Below are positions 1 to 9,975 of a stretch of DNA of 64,000 nucleotides, piece by piece (position 1 is the stretch's first letter; each line of letters begins with the position of its first letter). The notes under the pieces are model-generated. The model did not search any database and had not been told where the DNA came from. It saw only the letters and a program-made list of their open reading frames with translations. The translations under genes were made by a program, and so were the position numbers. Origin of the DNA: Trichopria drosophilae (Eukaryota; Arthropoda; Insecta; Hymenoptera; Diapriidae); the NCBI GenBank assembly GCA_030407085.1, contig CM059582.1, positions 25,743,001 to 25,807,000 of the forward strand, read 5' to 3'.

Positions 1-30
1 ACAATGTTTGGAAAATCTATGAATCATTGC

Positions 31-240
31 TTTTCTTCATACCGGGAGGAAAGCAGCAACTTTCCTCCCTCAAGCGGGAGGAAAGGTGCGGCATATCTTC
101 CCTTGTATGAAGAAAAATCGTATACTTCCCTCGGGAAGTAAAAAAGAATACCTCAGACTGCATGTTTTTCACCCTTGGCTTCGCCTCGGGTAAAAATTAC
201 ACGCAGTCTGAGGCATTCTTTATTTTACGTCCCTTGGTGA
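31..240. repeat. Cluster of three nested hairpins
   Basis: A 12-bp perfect inverted repeat (31-42 with 105-116) encloses a second one (GGGAGGAAAG at 44-53 with CTTTCCTCCC at 60-69, and the first arm again at 75-84). Next comes a palindrome TACTTCCC-TC-GGGAAGTA at 123-140. A third hairpin pairs CCTCAGACTGC (151-161) with GCAGTCTGAGG (203-213). The flanking TTTTACG motif recurs in hairpins near 24.9, 54.4 and 62.5 kb. Most likely these are remnants of foldback DNA elements. Confidence 0.6.
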
Positions 241-3101
241 GTAATATACTATTTTACCCTAAGAAAATATCAAATCACTCAGTAAAGTGATATGCTACTT
301 TTTGTAGAATTTTGAACTAAATTACTATTAACTTAAATTATTTTATTGCAATTTAAAACATTTTTATAGGCTTATGAATTCAATATTACTCTGAAGTCAG
401 TTATTCCAATTTTTATTCGACATAGCGAAACTTGTCAAATTAGTGATGGGTTTTTTGCGAAAGAGTCGGACAGTAATAGATAAATATTGTTGACACCCTT
501 TGTCAGTTCGTTTTTATTACTATTTCTGAAAGGTAGTACAAAATTGATAGGTATTCGTGTAAATCGTACTAATGTGAATACATTTAAAAAGATGCTGTGA
601 TTGAAATTGACATATTTTGCATCTACCGGTGCGGAATGCGACGACGTATTGTCATTAAAAAGCACATGTTTCAGAGAGGATTGAAAGTGCATTTGTATTT
701 TAAAGCGTTTTTACGCATTTTTTATGAAAGTACGACAAATTTCAGCGAAACCAGTTCAAAAACGAGCGAAAATTTACAAGAACGAATTTCGCGTACAACA
801 ACGTGGAGTATATAAGTACTAGAAAAGTGTATCTTTTGCGATTTCGTGTCCCCCACTCCGGAGAAAGTTTCCATATATTAATTTTTAAAACATGTCAAAT
901 AGCTTTAAAATTGGTCTGGAAATATATCTAGTTTCTGTTTAATTTGCATATTTTAAGTTAGGAAATAACGTTATCGACCGTGCTGCTTTATTTGACCCCT
1001 AAGAGGGTTCTAAAGTAATCCACCGATAAGGTAGGAATTTACGCGTAAATTAAAAATGTCTGAATCAATTTTTCAAAATTCAAGCTTTGTAAGGATAATT
1101 CTAATTTCTATATACGGACTCTTACAGGATGCCAAAGAAGTTCATTAAGAATTGATCGAGAGTTATTGGAAATCAATAAAAATCACCTACTTCCAATAAT
1201 TGTCAGCCAGTTCTCAATTAATTACTTTTCTATTTTTAGAAGACTCTATTTAAAATTTATCGAAAAATGGATTTTGACATTTTAAAATTTATAGTAGACA
1301 TTAGAACCTCCTTCAGGTGAATAAATTTAATTACCAATCTAGTCGTGTTTTTCTATTTGTGAACGAAATAGAGGAAGTTGATTTTTTAGAGTCTTCAAGA
1401 GTCATATAAAATAAAGTATAAAATAATATAAAATAATAGCATAAAAGCCATCTTAAAAAATTAGATTTTTGTGAAATAGTGCTATAAAAACCTGCCCTTC
1501 GTGATATTACTAAGTATCTTTTTATCCAGTTCTCATTTAATTTATAATTATTTCCTCTTATTAAGTTATACGCAGTGTTTCTAATTTTTAATAGCCGAGA
1601 AAAACTTTAGCTAATTTCTGCGGCAATCCAACTTGATGAATAAATAAGTGCACCTTATTACAAAAAGATTGTTTTAACCCTTGCATTAATATAATTTTTT
1701 ATTTTACGAAGATTATTACAATTACCATACAATATGATGATTATGTGTTAACAGTTTTCAAATGCCAGATCTAATATTTCGGATGATTTTTTGAAAACTT
1801 ATTCAGTGTATGTAATGTTGAATCGTAATTGTGTATTGAAAAATGTATTAAAAGATTATTAAAAACGTTAAGTTTCTTAATCCGCGACACTGACAGTAAA
1901 TTTCATTATTCTGGACAGAGTGACATAAATTGTTTCAAAAAGGATTAACGCATTTCGTAATTTTAACGTTGTCGCTCGTGTTATTAACGTCGGGTTTTTT
2001 TAAAAATATATTTAACGAAGTTGTCTGATTTACAGCTGGGCCGTTCTCAGGGTCCTTATAGTAACCTTGACCGACACTAAAACGAATTCCAAAAGTAATG
2101 TTTAAAATATGTGGTTAAAAATCAACTTGCCCTTTTTTTTCATTATCTCGTATTTCATAACAAAATTGATTTTTTAATTTTAATTTGCAGACGGTGTAGA
2201 GCTTAGCTTTCAACGCATAAAACATGGTTTTTACCAAGATGTAAGACTGCTTGGTAACGCGATTTTTTATTTCCACTTATTTATGTTGGTATCTACTATG
2301 GGTTATTTTCAACAAAAGTGCTTATATATTATCTGCATAAATTCTGTCGATTAAAAAGGACTCATTTTAAGTTTAAGCAATGGAGCACTCTTCGTAAGAT
2401 TTCGATTTAGCTTTGCGCAAAACGTAGATTTTATCTCGAGAATATAGAAATGGGGTAAAATTCCTGAAATATTCAAGGTAACAATGAAAGTTTGTCAATT
2501 TGGTTAAAACTTTACGAAATATATTGTATGTGTGAAGAAAGAGCTTTGTTTTTATAAAACTGATATTTTTCATGTCTCTATTGTGGGATGGATTAAAGTG
2601 AGCAAATCGGTAGTGATTTTCAAAGGTTTTTATTGGACTTCAAGTTAGTGATATAAGCTTTTTGAAAGAAAGAAATTTTGAGTATGAAATTCATAGTGCT
2701 AATTTCAATATATCTCAAAATTGTTTTTTTCTTGTACACATTTTTGTATAAACTAAATATTTTTGTACCTATTTTAACAGAAACCTTGATTATTAAATTA
2801 AACGAAAATAGTAAAATACGATTTTTAGGCGTACTTACATTTGCACCTTAACCTTGAATTTCAGTCAGATTTTTTAAATAGTTTTTGTCACTACCTTGAT
2901 GTTTATGAGAAACTCTCTAAAAATCAATCTTTTATGGCAATTTTTAGGAATCCTACTTATAAATATGATTAAAAGAAAACAATTTTTCGGTTTATCCTTT
3001 TAGAGATTTCGGAACTTTCGCCTAATAAATAAATTGATTCATCATCAATGATATAATTACCTACGTATAGAACTCTTTTAAATCTAAAGCAGGGGTAATC
3101 T
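241..3101. other. AT-rich DNA without recognised gene
   Basis: No frame here has domain-like residues or consistent splice sites. The longest open frames (435-692 minus, 597-815 plus, 2373-2573 minus) have AT-driven composition and no recognisable motifs. If the obstructor-E-like gene continues downstream on the minus strand, this stretch would be its next intron. I saw no second chitin-binding exon in it. Confidence 0.6.
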
Positions 3102-3231
3102 GCCAGGTGGAAATTTGTCTAGTTTTACTAGTACACATACTAGACCGACTAGACAGTTACTATCTAGAAATTGATTTGCACGGAAAACTAGCCAGAAGCT
3201 AGCTTTCTACGAGATTCAATTTCCACCTGGG
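3102..3231. mobile_element. 130-bp foldback MITE with CTAG motif array
   Basis: Perfect 13-bp terminal inverted repeats, CCAGGTGGAAATT at 3103-3115 and its complement at 3218-3230, enclose about 100 bp that contain seven CTAG tetramers. The 3' side reads CCTGGG, so the original terminus may have been CCCAGG with one change at the 5' end. No certain target duplication is visible; CT lies on both sides if 14-bp ends are assumed. The terminus resembles that of the element at 18757-19305 (CCCTGGTAGAAATT). It lies 160 bp from the obstructor-E-like exon, on its downstream (intron) side. Confidence 0.75.
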
Positions 3232-3391
3232 CTTCTGTTTCTATTTTCACATGTTCACTGTGATCTTCTGACACATTGAGGAGATAGCATCACGAATAAC
3301 ACTTGTATAAGAAAAGGGTCGTTATGGTATAAGTTTGGAACAAAAAAGAACTACTACAGTAGTAACAGACAAAAACCGCATTGTTACTTAC

Positions 3392-3676
3392 GTCGACTTG
3401 ATCTTCCCAGACAGTCGATGTCGATGGGGTATCCGCAAGGATAGTTGAATCTAGCTTCAGGATTGAAGAGTAGTCCCTCAGGGCATAGTTTTTCCTCAGG
3501 GACTCCGTCGTTGCATTCTATATAAGCATCGCATTGGGATGCAACAGCGAATCTACCATTCCTCTCGGGGCACGATCCAGATCCTCCCCTTTGAGGTGGT
3601 GGCGGAGGAGGTGCAGGTCGCCTCTGCTGCTCAAACCGGTTCGGTTGCCTCTGAAAAGTTTGAAATTGACCGCAAC
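3392..3676 (-). CDS. obst-E: Obstructor-E-like (CPAP3) chitin-binding protein, one internal exon
   Basis: This exon encodes 95 residues of a secreted cuticle chitin-binding protein. After a proline/glutamine-rich stretch with seven consecutive prolines comes one complete peritrophin-A (CBM14) domain. Its six cysteines are spaced 12, 5, 9, 15 and 7 residues apart and lie in the contexts SCPERNG, SQCDAY, IECNDG, KLCPEG, YPCGYP and IDCLGR. The signature (NGRF, QCD.Y.EC, EKLCPEGLLF) closely matches the first domain of insect obstructor-E proteins, which have three such domains and help organise chitin in cuticle. The acceptor CTTTTAG ends at 3677 and the donor GTAAGT starts at 3391. Both boundaries interrupt a codon after its first base, so the exon is symmetric (285 nt). 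The signal-peptide exon and the second and third domains are not seen in the window. The in-frame ATG at 3684-3686 lies in the intron and is not a start. Other CPAP3 members remain possible. Confidence 0.88.
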
Positions 3677-5648
3677 CTAAAAGCATACGAAATAAATTCA
3701 GTTTTTTGTTAGCCCTTTAAAGGTACATGTATATAGTACATGTGTTAATCATATAATGCAGACTGGTTTCTGCGCTTCCTTTGGATGATACAGATTTCGT
3801 TTCCTTTTAAATGGGAAGGTAATGTACAGCATTTCAGGAATATACTTTTGAGGTTTTAAAACACCTTTTTTGGATCATTGATCAAAAGTTGTATTTCTGA
3901 TGATACCAAATTCTGTCTTTAGTTTCTTATATTCACTGCAAAGTAGCACTTACCAGTGGCTTGTTATCTAACACACTAGGATTATTTTTTGTAAACACTT
4001 CTTTGTGGTCAATAAATTTGTTTATGGTTATATTATGATTTTATTTATCCAAATGTGAAAAAGTTTCCTGCGATTATGTAGTATCTTAAACGAGCTACTA
4101 TTTTAACTTCCAAATGAATGGAAAATAAATTTGGATTGCAGTAATATTTAGTTCATTTTCATTTTAATATTTTGAGAAGAATATCTAAGTTTATTATATG
4201 AGATTAGCCGTGAAATAGGTTTAAATTGAAATTTTGCAAGTTATTAATGTACAAGGATAAAATAATAATTTTGTCCTTGAATAAGTCCACCGATGTTGGA
4301 AACTGAGCAGTTTTGAGCAGTACTGCACGATTAGTGACGCGGTTACTTAGGCATTTTGCTGGACAATTAAATTAGTTTTCCTGAACTAAACACAAGAAGC
4401 TCAGTTTTCATCTAGACTAAAAAATTATTTAAAGACTTTACGCAAACTATCTTATGTTTGAATGTACATATTTTAAAATATTTTTGGTTTGTTATTTTAC
4501 AAAACTGAAATTCTTGAAGTTTCCAGAATTGGATATAATAAGAGTTTCATTCAAGCTAGATAACTGACATTCTTGGATTTAAATTTTGAAAGAATCTATA
4601 CTTTTTTTCTAAAACTTAAATCAGTGAAATTTGTTTCTCATGTGAGTAATTAAATATTTTATTTAAGCACCTTTCAAATGTTTAACTTCTATGATATAAT
4701 AAATGTTCAATAAATGCAGTCTTTTATTGGTAGGTCGTAGTTGCTTCAGAAAAGTTATTAACTTGTTAAAGTTATTAATTTTTTTGGTTTATCAAACGTC
4801 ACCATTTTAGGCAGTGAAGAATCGAATGGTATTTTAATATGTTTAATCTTAATTTAAGTTTTAATTTAATCTTAATTATGATCAGTACAAATTAGTCTGA
4901 TTAATTACTTCAGAAAAAATATTGGGGTGGAAAAATCAGAATTCTGCTAGAAGCAACTAAACATTTCGGTTATTGTTGACTCAACCGAATTAACAAGTTC
5001 TTGGTCAGCTTTGTAGGTATTTTAAAAGTGCATATACGTACATTTTTTCAACAAAACGAGTTTGGTTACTGCAAAATTTTGGTCTATTGTGATAAGAGAA
5101 CTGTTTGATTCTGATTACCAAATGTTTTAAATGAATTGAAACAGATCGGTTCGGAGAACTGATTTCATGGAGAAAACCAAACTTGTTTCAACTAAATTAG
5201 TTTGGTTAGAAATAAAATTAATTTAAAACCATAACTATTGGCCATTATTTACACTTAATCTAACTGTTATACCACATCCTTTATTATTCATGCAGCGGTC
5301 ATCGACAGTATGACTTAATATCACTAATAAGTCCACTATTGTTATAGAAGATAGTGTCAAGTATTTTCAGATATTTTAAAGTCTTTTCAGATCTTTGAAT
5401 AACATATTGGTATATGATTACATTTCAGTTGTAATCCACTTAAATAGATAGATTAGTAGAATCAGAATTTGCTAGAATTAATCAGTTCAGTTGCTGTACT
5501 TTATTAAATTATTCTCGACTAGCGATCCGAATAATACTTTGGTTGAAATACTTTGGTTGCTGCTAAGTTGCTGCTAAACCAGTTTGGTTTAAAAAACATA
5601 ACCCTCAACATAACCGATTTGACATTTGAAATAACCCCACATTCAAAC
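3677..5648. other. Non-coding DNA, weak GTTTGGTT-motif repeats
   Basis: This would be intron or flank of the obstructor-E-like gene. I found no convincing signal-peptide exon in it. From about 4920 to 5590 the motif GTTTGGTT or its complement AACCAAAC recurs (near 5060, 5175, 5210, 5540 and 5580), and AATCAGAATT.GCTAGAA occurs twice (about 4936 and 5460). This suggests a decayed motif-array element whose ends I cannot define. Confidence 0.45.
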
Positions 5649-5991
5649 ATGAGCGATAAAAAAGAAATAAGCAAGGTAAGTATATCACTTTTAATTCGTT
5701 TTCTGTTGGATAAAATTATTTCAAAAATTGCATATTCTATTTATATACCAATATTTATAAACGTTTTATCTACTTTTGTTTGTATTTTTTCAATCACATG
5801 TAGAAATTAAAAATTTATTTTAGTTACGTGTTGTTTACATTTATAGCATATTTTTTTTTGTATTGCAGCCCATTGGTAGCATTGAAGATGCACTAATTGA
5901 TGAGGTGCGGAAACGCCCTAGTCTTTGGTTTTTAGAAAATGAAAAAAAAAAGAAATTAATAGAAAGTGAAATTGATGGTTTATGTACTTAA
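5649..5991 (+). CDS. Possible two-exon gene with truncated MADF-type domain
   Basis: Exon 1 (5649-5675) starts at an ATG and encodes MSDKKEISK, followed directly by a consensus donor GTAAGT at 5676. Exon 2 (5869-5991) follows a poly-T tract and TTGCAG, and keeps the same frame for 40 codons to TAA. Its residues 4-17 (SIEDALIDEVRKRP) followed by SLWF resemble the start of a MADF (Adf-1/Myb-SANT-like) DNA-binding domain, where an I/L-I-x-x-V-x-x-R/H-P-x-L-[WY] pattern is typical. After it, EKKKKLIESEIDGL could correspond to the next helix. A full MADF domain is about 80-90 residues, so this copy is shortened or needs further exons. MADF proteins occur as host transcription factors and as accessory proteins of PIF/Harbinger transposons, so this may be a transposon remnant. 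Splicing is inferred from sequence only. Confidence 0.45.
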
Positions 5992-6885
5992 AGCTTGCTT
6001 ATATGAAGTAAGGTTAAATTAATTAATTCTGTTACTATCTAATCATTCTACCTAGTTCATAATAGTTAACCTGCCCATTTTAATCAGGTTACAAAGTTTT
6101 TTTAATAGAAGATTACAAAACGCGAGTGCGTGAAATAAAAGCAAGCATATTTTCACAATAGACTTCACACGTCATTTTTCCACCTTCGTTTCACATCCCC
6201 TTACTCTGAATTAATTTATGGCTTTTCAAGATCGTCGATGCATGCGAACACGTTTTTCACTTGACGAATACCCTTAATTTGCTACAATGGCCCCAAAGTT
6301 CGTTTCAGTTCTCCATAACTAAAGTTCGTACTAGCAGAAATGATTCGAATTAATCACGGTGATATTTGTGCAAAGTGAATATATATTTCACTCTTCTGGA
6401 ATTGATGACAGGTTCACCGATGTTTTAAGGGGTTCTTCCTGGATATTAATATTTGATAAATAGGGTGTTGAATCCATATTGAAAAATATTCTGTGTGATA
6501 AGGTTCTGTGTCTTTAAGAGAAAATTCGGGGCCATGGCTTTGTTAATATCACAAAAAAAAGACTTGAAAATATTTTGTTAACCATTTTTTCATAACTGAT
6601 CATCAACTTCTTCATAAATGTCAACCATCTAAAGAGTTAAGAAAGAATCTGCTGACTTTAGTAAAAATCTTCAAAACTTATGAAATTCAGTGTCGAGTTT
6701 GGGGGGGGGGGGAATTCCAGCTTCGCGCCCGAAATGTTTTGAATGTTTATTAATATTTCGGCTGACATGTGGTGGGGTCCAAGTTTTGAAAATACTCATT
6801 TTCACTTTTTACACATTTAAGGAATCCCCCTCCCTCCTCCACTCCCCTTCATCCCTACGTAAGTTACATAGGGAATGTAACTAAT
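5992..6885. other. No gene seen; short poly-G run
   Basis: Nothing recognisable apart from a 12-base G run near 6701-6712 and a C-rich stretch near 6825-6850. The open frame at 6690-6884 arises from these runs and has no protein-like features. Confidence 0.5.
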
Positions 6886-7595
6886 CAGAAATCTGGTTAT
6901 TTTAACCGGAAAATAGTATTAAATAGGCTCTAATTATTTTTATGGTTGAAATTTTTCAAACAATTTGAACCGTTTTTTTTCTGGTAATCGGTACAAAAAT
7001 TTACTATTGAAATAACCACAATATTTCACCAGAAAATTTTCTTTAACGTTCCTGTAACTGACATTTTAGGTTAAAATAATTAGATATTCTCGTTAAAATT
7101 ACTATTTTCTGATAAACATAAGCAGAACTTTTAGCTTAAATAAATTAAATAACTGCATGTTGTGGTTAAACAATATTAGCACAAATTGAAAAATGATATT
7201 AAAATGACGTCATAGTGTTTCCGTTTTCCGGGTGTGTTTTGGAAATCTTTTACAAATCTAACAAAATTGTGATTTGATTCTTTATTATCTTAGATATCAT
7301 TGTACTGCATAAAAAAGAATTGCTCATCCTCTTCAACTACCCGTTGAAGATAATAAAAAAATTTTTTTTTTACCGAAAAAGGTATCGATAAATAAGTCAT
7401 AAATAATTCTAAATTCTTGCCTTTATATAATTCTAAATTCTACCTAGTAGATTTAACCAGCAACATTTAACCGGAATGCATTTAACTAGAAGAAATGGCT
7501 GAAATCTTTCTGGTAAATATTTTTAGTTTACATTAACCAGTATAACTAATTGACATAATCAGAAAAAGTTTAACTAAATGTGTAAACTCAATAAA
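6886..7595. repeat. CTGGTTAAA-motif-rich AT repeat
   Basis: The motif CTGGTTA or its complement TTAACCAG/TAACCGG occurs repeatedly (near 6893, 6903, 7458, 7470 and 7543) together with many looser GGTTAAA/TTTAACT matches. The same motif fills the small transposon at 59699-59907, so this is probably a longer, older relative. I could not find matching termini. Confidence 0.4.
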
Positions 7596-9314
7596 ATAAG
7601 TGTATAAATAAGTGACATATTTCAATACATGTGTTTTGATATCAAATAATTTTCTGATGATTCTTATTGACTGCAAGTAATTTTAGATTTGTCTATCATG
7701 ATATTGACAAAAAATCGTAATATTGACAAAAATTAAAAAAAAAATATATATAAAGTTCTATGTTCAGTATACCATCGTGACGCAAAGTTTTAGATTTTTT
7801 ATTATTCGTTTATTATTATTTGTAATGTCTGCTTTTATGAATATATTTCGATGGATATTTAAAGAATTTGTCTATCATATTGGTTTCGCCATTTTCAGTA
7901 TTTGACCTCAGCATCGTTATCAGCGTGGCTCAATGGGTTAATACACTATACAATATAAAATAATACAATATAAAATGAAAACAATGCTATTTTCCATGAC
8001 AACTTGACAATTTATTGGCACTTATTATCTGAAGAATCTTTCGTTATGCCTTACTAAAAGCGATATAATGTGAGGGTCGGAGTTACTTTTTAGGCCATAA
8101 TTACTCTGCATATAAGTTTCTTATTTTTTACTGGTACCACGAACTGGCATCTTGCAATTTTAATTTAAAAAATTTGATATCCAAAACGTAAAGAGCGTTG
8201 TGGAATTGTAATTAACAATTGCTCAACACTGGCGTCATCTTCGTAACGAGAAAGCCGGACCACTGGCTAGATTAGTCTTTTCACCTACAACCACTTAGGT
8301 AAATTAGATTCTCTTTTGATGCATTCTTTTAAACAGAATAATGTTCCTAAATCCCCGCCCTCTATGTCATGGACAGAATTAGTCTAATTTGAACGGTTGG
8401 AATAGGATTGTCCTATCCAAACCCCTCCACATTTCTGATCTATCCTTAGAAACGATGTACTGGAATGAAGCAACAGTGAAACCAACCAAACTCGTCAGTC
8501 ACACTTAAGCCCCTTTAAAAAAAAATAGACAGTTTTGGGGTCTCACTTTCGTTTTCGAGAATAATTCCCATGTATATATGGAAATCGCGTTCCTTTCCTG
8601 CGGCTCGTGGCTCAACCACGTGACCACGTTTAAACCTTGCGGGAGGCTTTTACTCTCTCGTAGAGTTTGAGAACAGGAAAGCCACTCGAATCCAGCCTGA
8701 CCTCCAGGGAGTCGCATGGCATTCATTAAAATTATTCTCCTTATGTAACCAATCACCGACCGGCAACGAATATGCGTTACGAAGTAGATAGACGACGTGT
8801 GGTATCATCTTCTTTTTCTTTTTGCATATAAAAATGGCCATTGGCTTGTACGAACAACAATCTCCGTCTCTGTCTGAGCCATTCGAAGACCTACGCTTAT
8901 GCCCAAAGCGATCGTTCACAACGGTTTGTATTTTATGTGCACGTGTTAATTGATGTTCGACGAGTTTGAATTTTTCGTTTTTGTGTAGGTTCAAATATGC
9001 CTTTTAAACGAAAGAAAACGTGCTTGAATATGATTACTTGTTTCATTTTGATATTCGGATGTTTTCATGAAAGCCTCTAGTAATCGTTTTTTGTAGTCCA
9101 TTTTAAGTGTCGGTCATGTTAACAAATTAGATTGAATTTTACTAGTTACAAGTAAATAATTTATTTGAAATAAGAAAACATTTTTTATGTTTAACATATG
9201 TTCTGTCGAGTAAATCATATTCGGTTCCATAAATAATTCCTCTAATTTAAATAGATACTTACATGCATCTTTCAAAAAAATTGTTATGTTCACCCAAAAC
9301 ATAGTCTATACCTA
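7596..9314. other. No gene identified; GC-richer island 8500-8995
   Basis: At about 7923 the plus strand carries TGGCTCAATGGG, which fits a Pol III A box, but no B box follows at tRNA distance. The stretch 8500-8995 is less AT-rich than its surroundings and has two overlapping minus frames (83 and 114 codons) without recognisable domains. It also has a TATA-like CATATAAAA at about 8825 on the plus strand. It could be a promoter or 5' exon, but nothing identifies a product. Confidence 0.35.
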
Positions 9315-9712
9315 CCCCGAGAAGTAAATATTTGGTTAAAGTATGAAATTTCTATTGTATATAGAAAATAGTTTCTTCCTCTCAGTAACTCGTTGTTATT
9401 TTAAGAAAATATTTTCTTAATTCAAGTAAATTTTTTTTTACAACAATTGAATATTTATTTATTTTCATCTAAAAAATGTGTATGTACAATGAATGTGTCT
9501 TCTGCTTTCGACTAAATATTTGTTAGCCACAAGAAAAAGGACTAGCTTGAATCGAGAATTTATTTTGTTGCATTCGGCAAATGTTTTTGTTGCCCAGTAA
9601 ATTCTCTTAATTCACCTATTTTATGCGTGGCGATTGAAATAAATATCGTATATAAATCTCGATCATAACAAATAAATATTTTCTTGAATATACAAACACT
9701 TGTTTTTCAGGG
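9315..9712. mobile_element. MITE with TA duplication and AAGTAAATATTT motifs
   Basis: The element is bounded by TA (9313-9314 and 9713-9714). The left end reads CCCCGAGAAGTAAATATTT and the complement of the right end reads CCCTGAAAAACAAGTGTTT, an imperfect inverted repeat. Inside, AAGTAAATATTT-like units and their complements recur (AAGAAAATATTTTCTT near 9400, AAATAAATATTTTC near 9670). The same motif fills the element at 54414-54641. A non-autonomous DNA transposon is the best explanation. Confidence 0.5.
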
Positions 9713-9802
9713 TAAAACTACAATTAAATTATCATAAAGAAATGGACCGATGGTTCATATAGATGAAAAGTATTTTATTTTCTAATAAAAACAGTGTATT
9801 TT

Positions 9803-9975
9803 TTTTTTATTTTGTCGACACCAATTCGAAAGTCGGTCTCTTCCAAGGTCTATCTTATTGTACGTGTGACACGCCAGTTAAAAATGCCTGGAGCATCCCA
9901 ATGATGAAATTTTCCGCATTGACGAATCCCGAAAGGTCATTGCGATTTTTCATCTCCCTAGAATGCCGACGATAA
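9803..9975 (-). pseudogene. Coding-like fragment of unknown family, one internal stop
   Basis: Against an AT-rich background this stretch has codon-like composition. Read on the minus strand, after an AG near 9957 that could be an acceptor, it gives about 27 residues including NDLSGFVNAENFIIGMLQAF and LTGVSHVQ. An in-frame TAA follows, then about 14 more sensible residues (DRPWKRPTFELVST) before the next stop. The plus strand is also open here (70 codons from 9763), so the true coding strand is uncertain. I do not recognise the family. It may be a decayed exon, a piece of a retrogene or part of a transposon. Confidence 0.25.

Noticed and set aside
8820..8870. TATA box CATATAAAA as core promoter
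   Set aside because: In AT-rich DNA such matches are expected by chance and no downstream exon is identified.
9262..9302. Minus exon ending in GTAAGT as signal-peptide exon of the obstructor-E-like gene
   Set aside because: The phase fits, but MFWVNITIFLKDA lacks a good signal-peptide core and a cleavage site with small residues.
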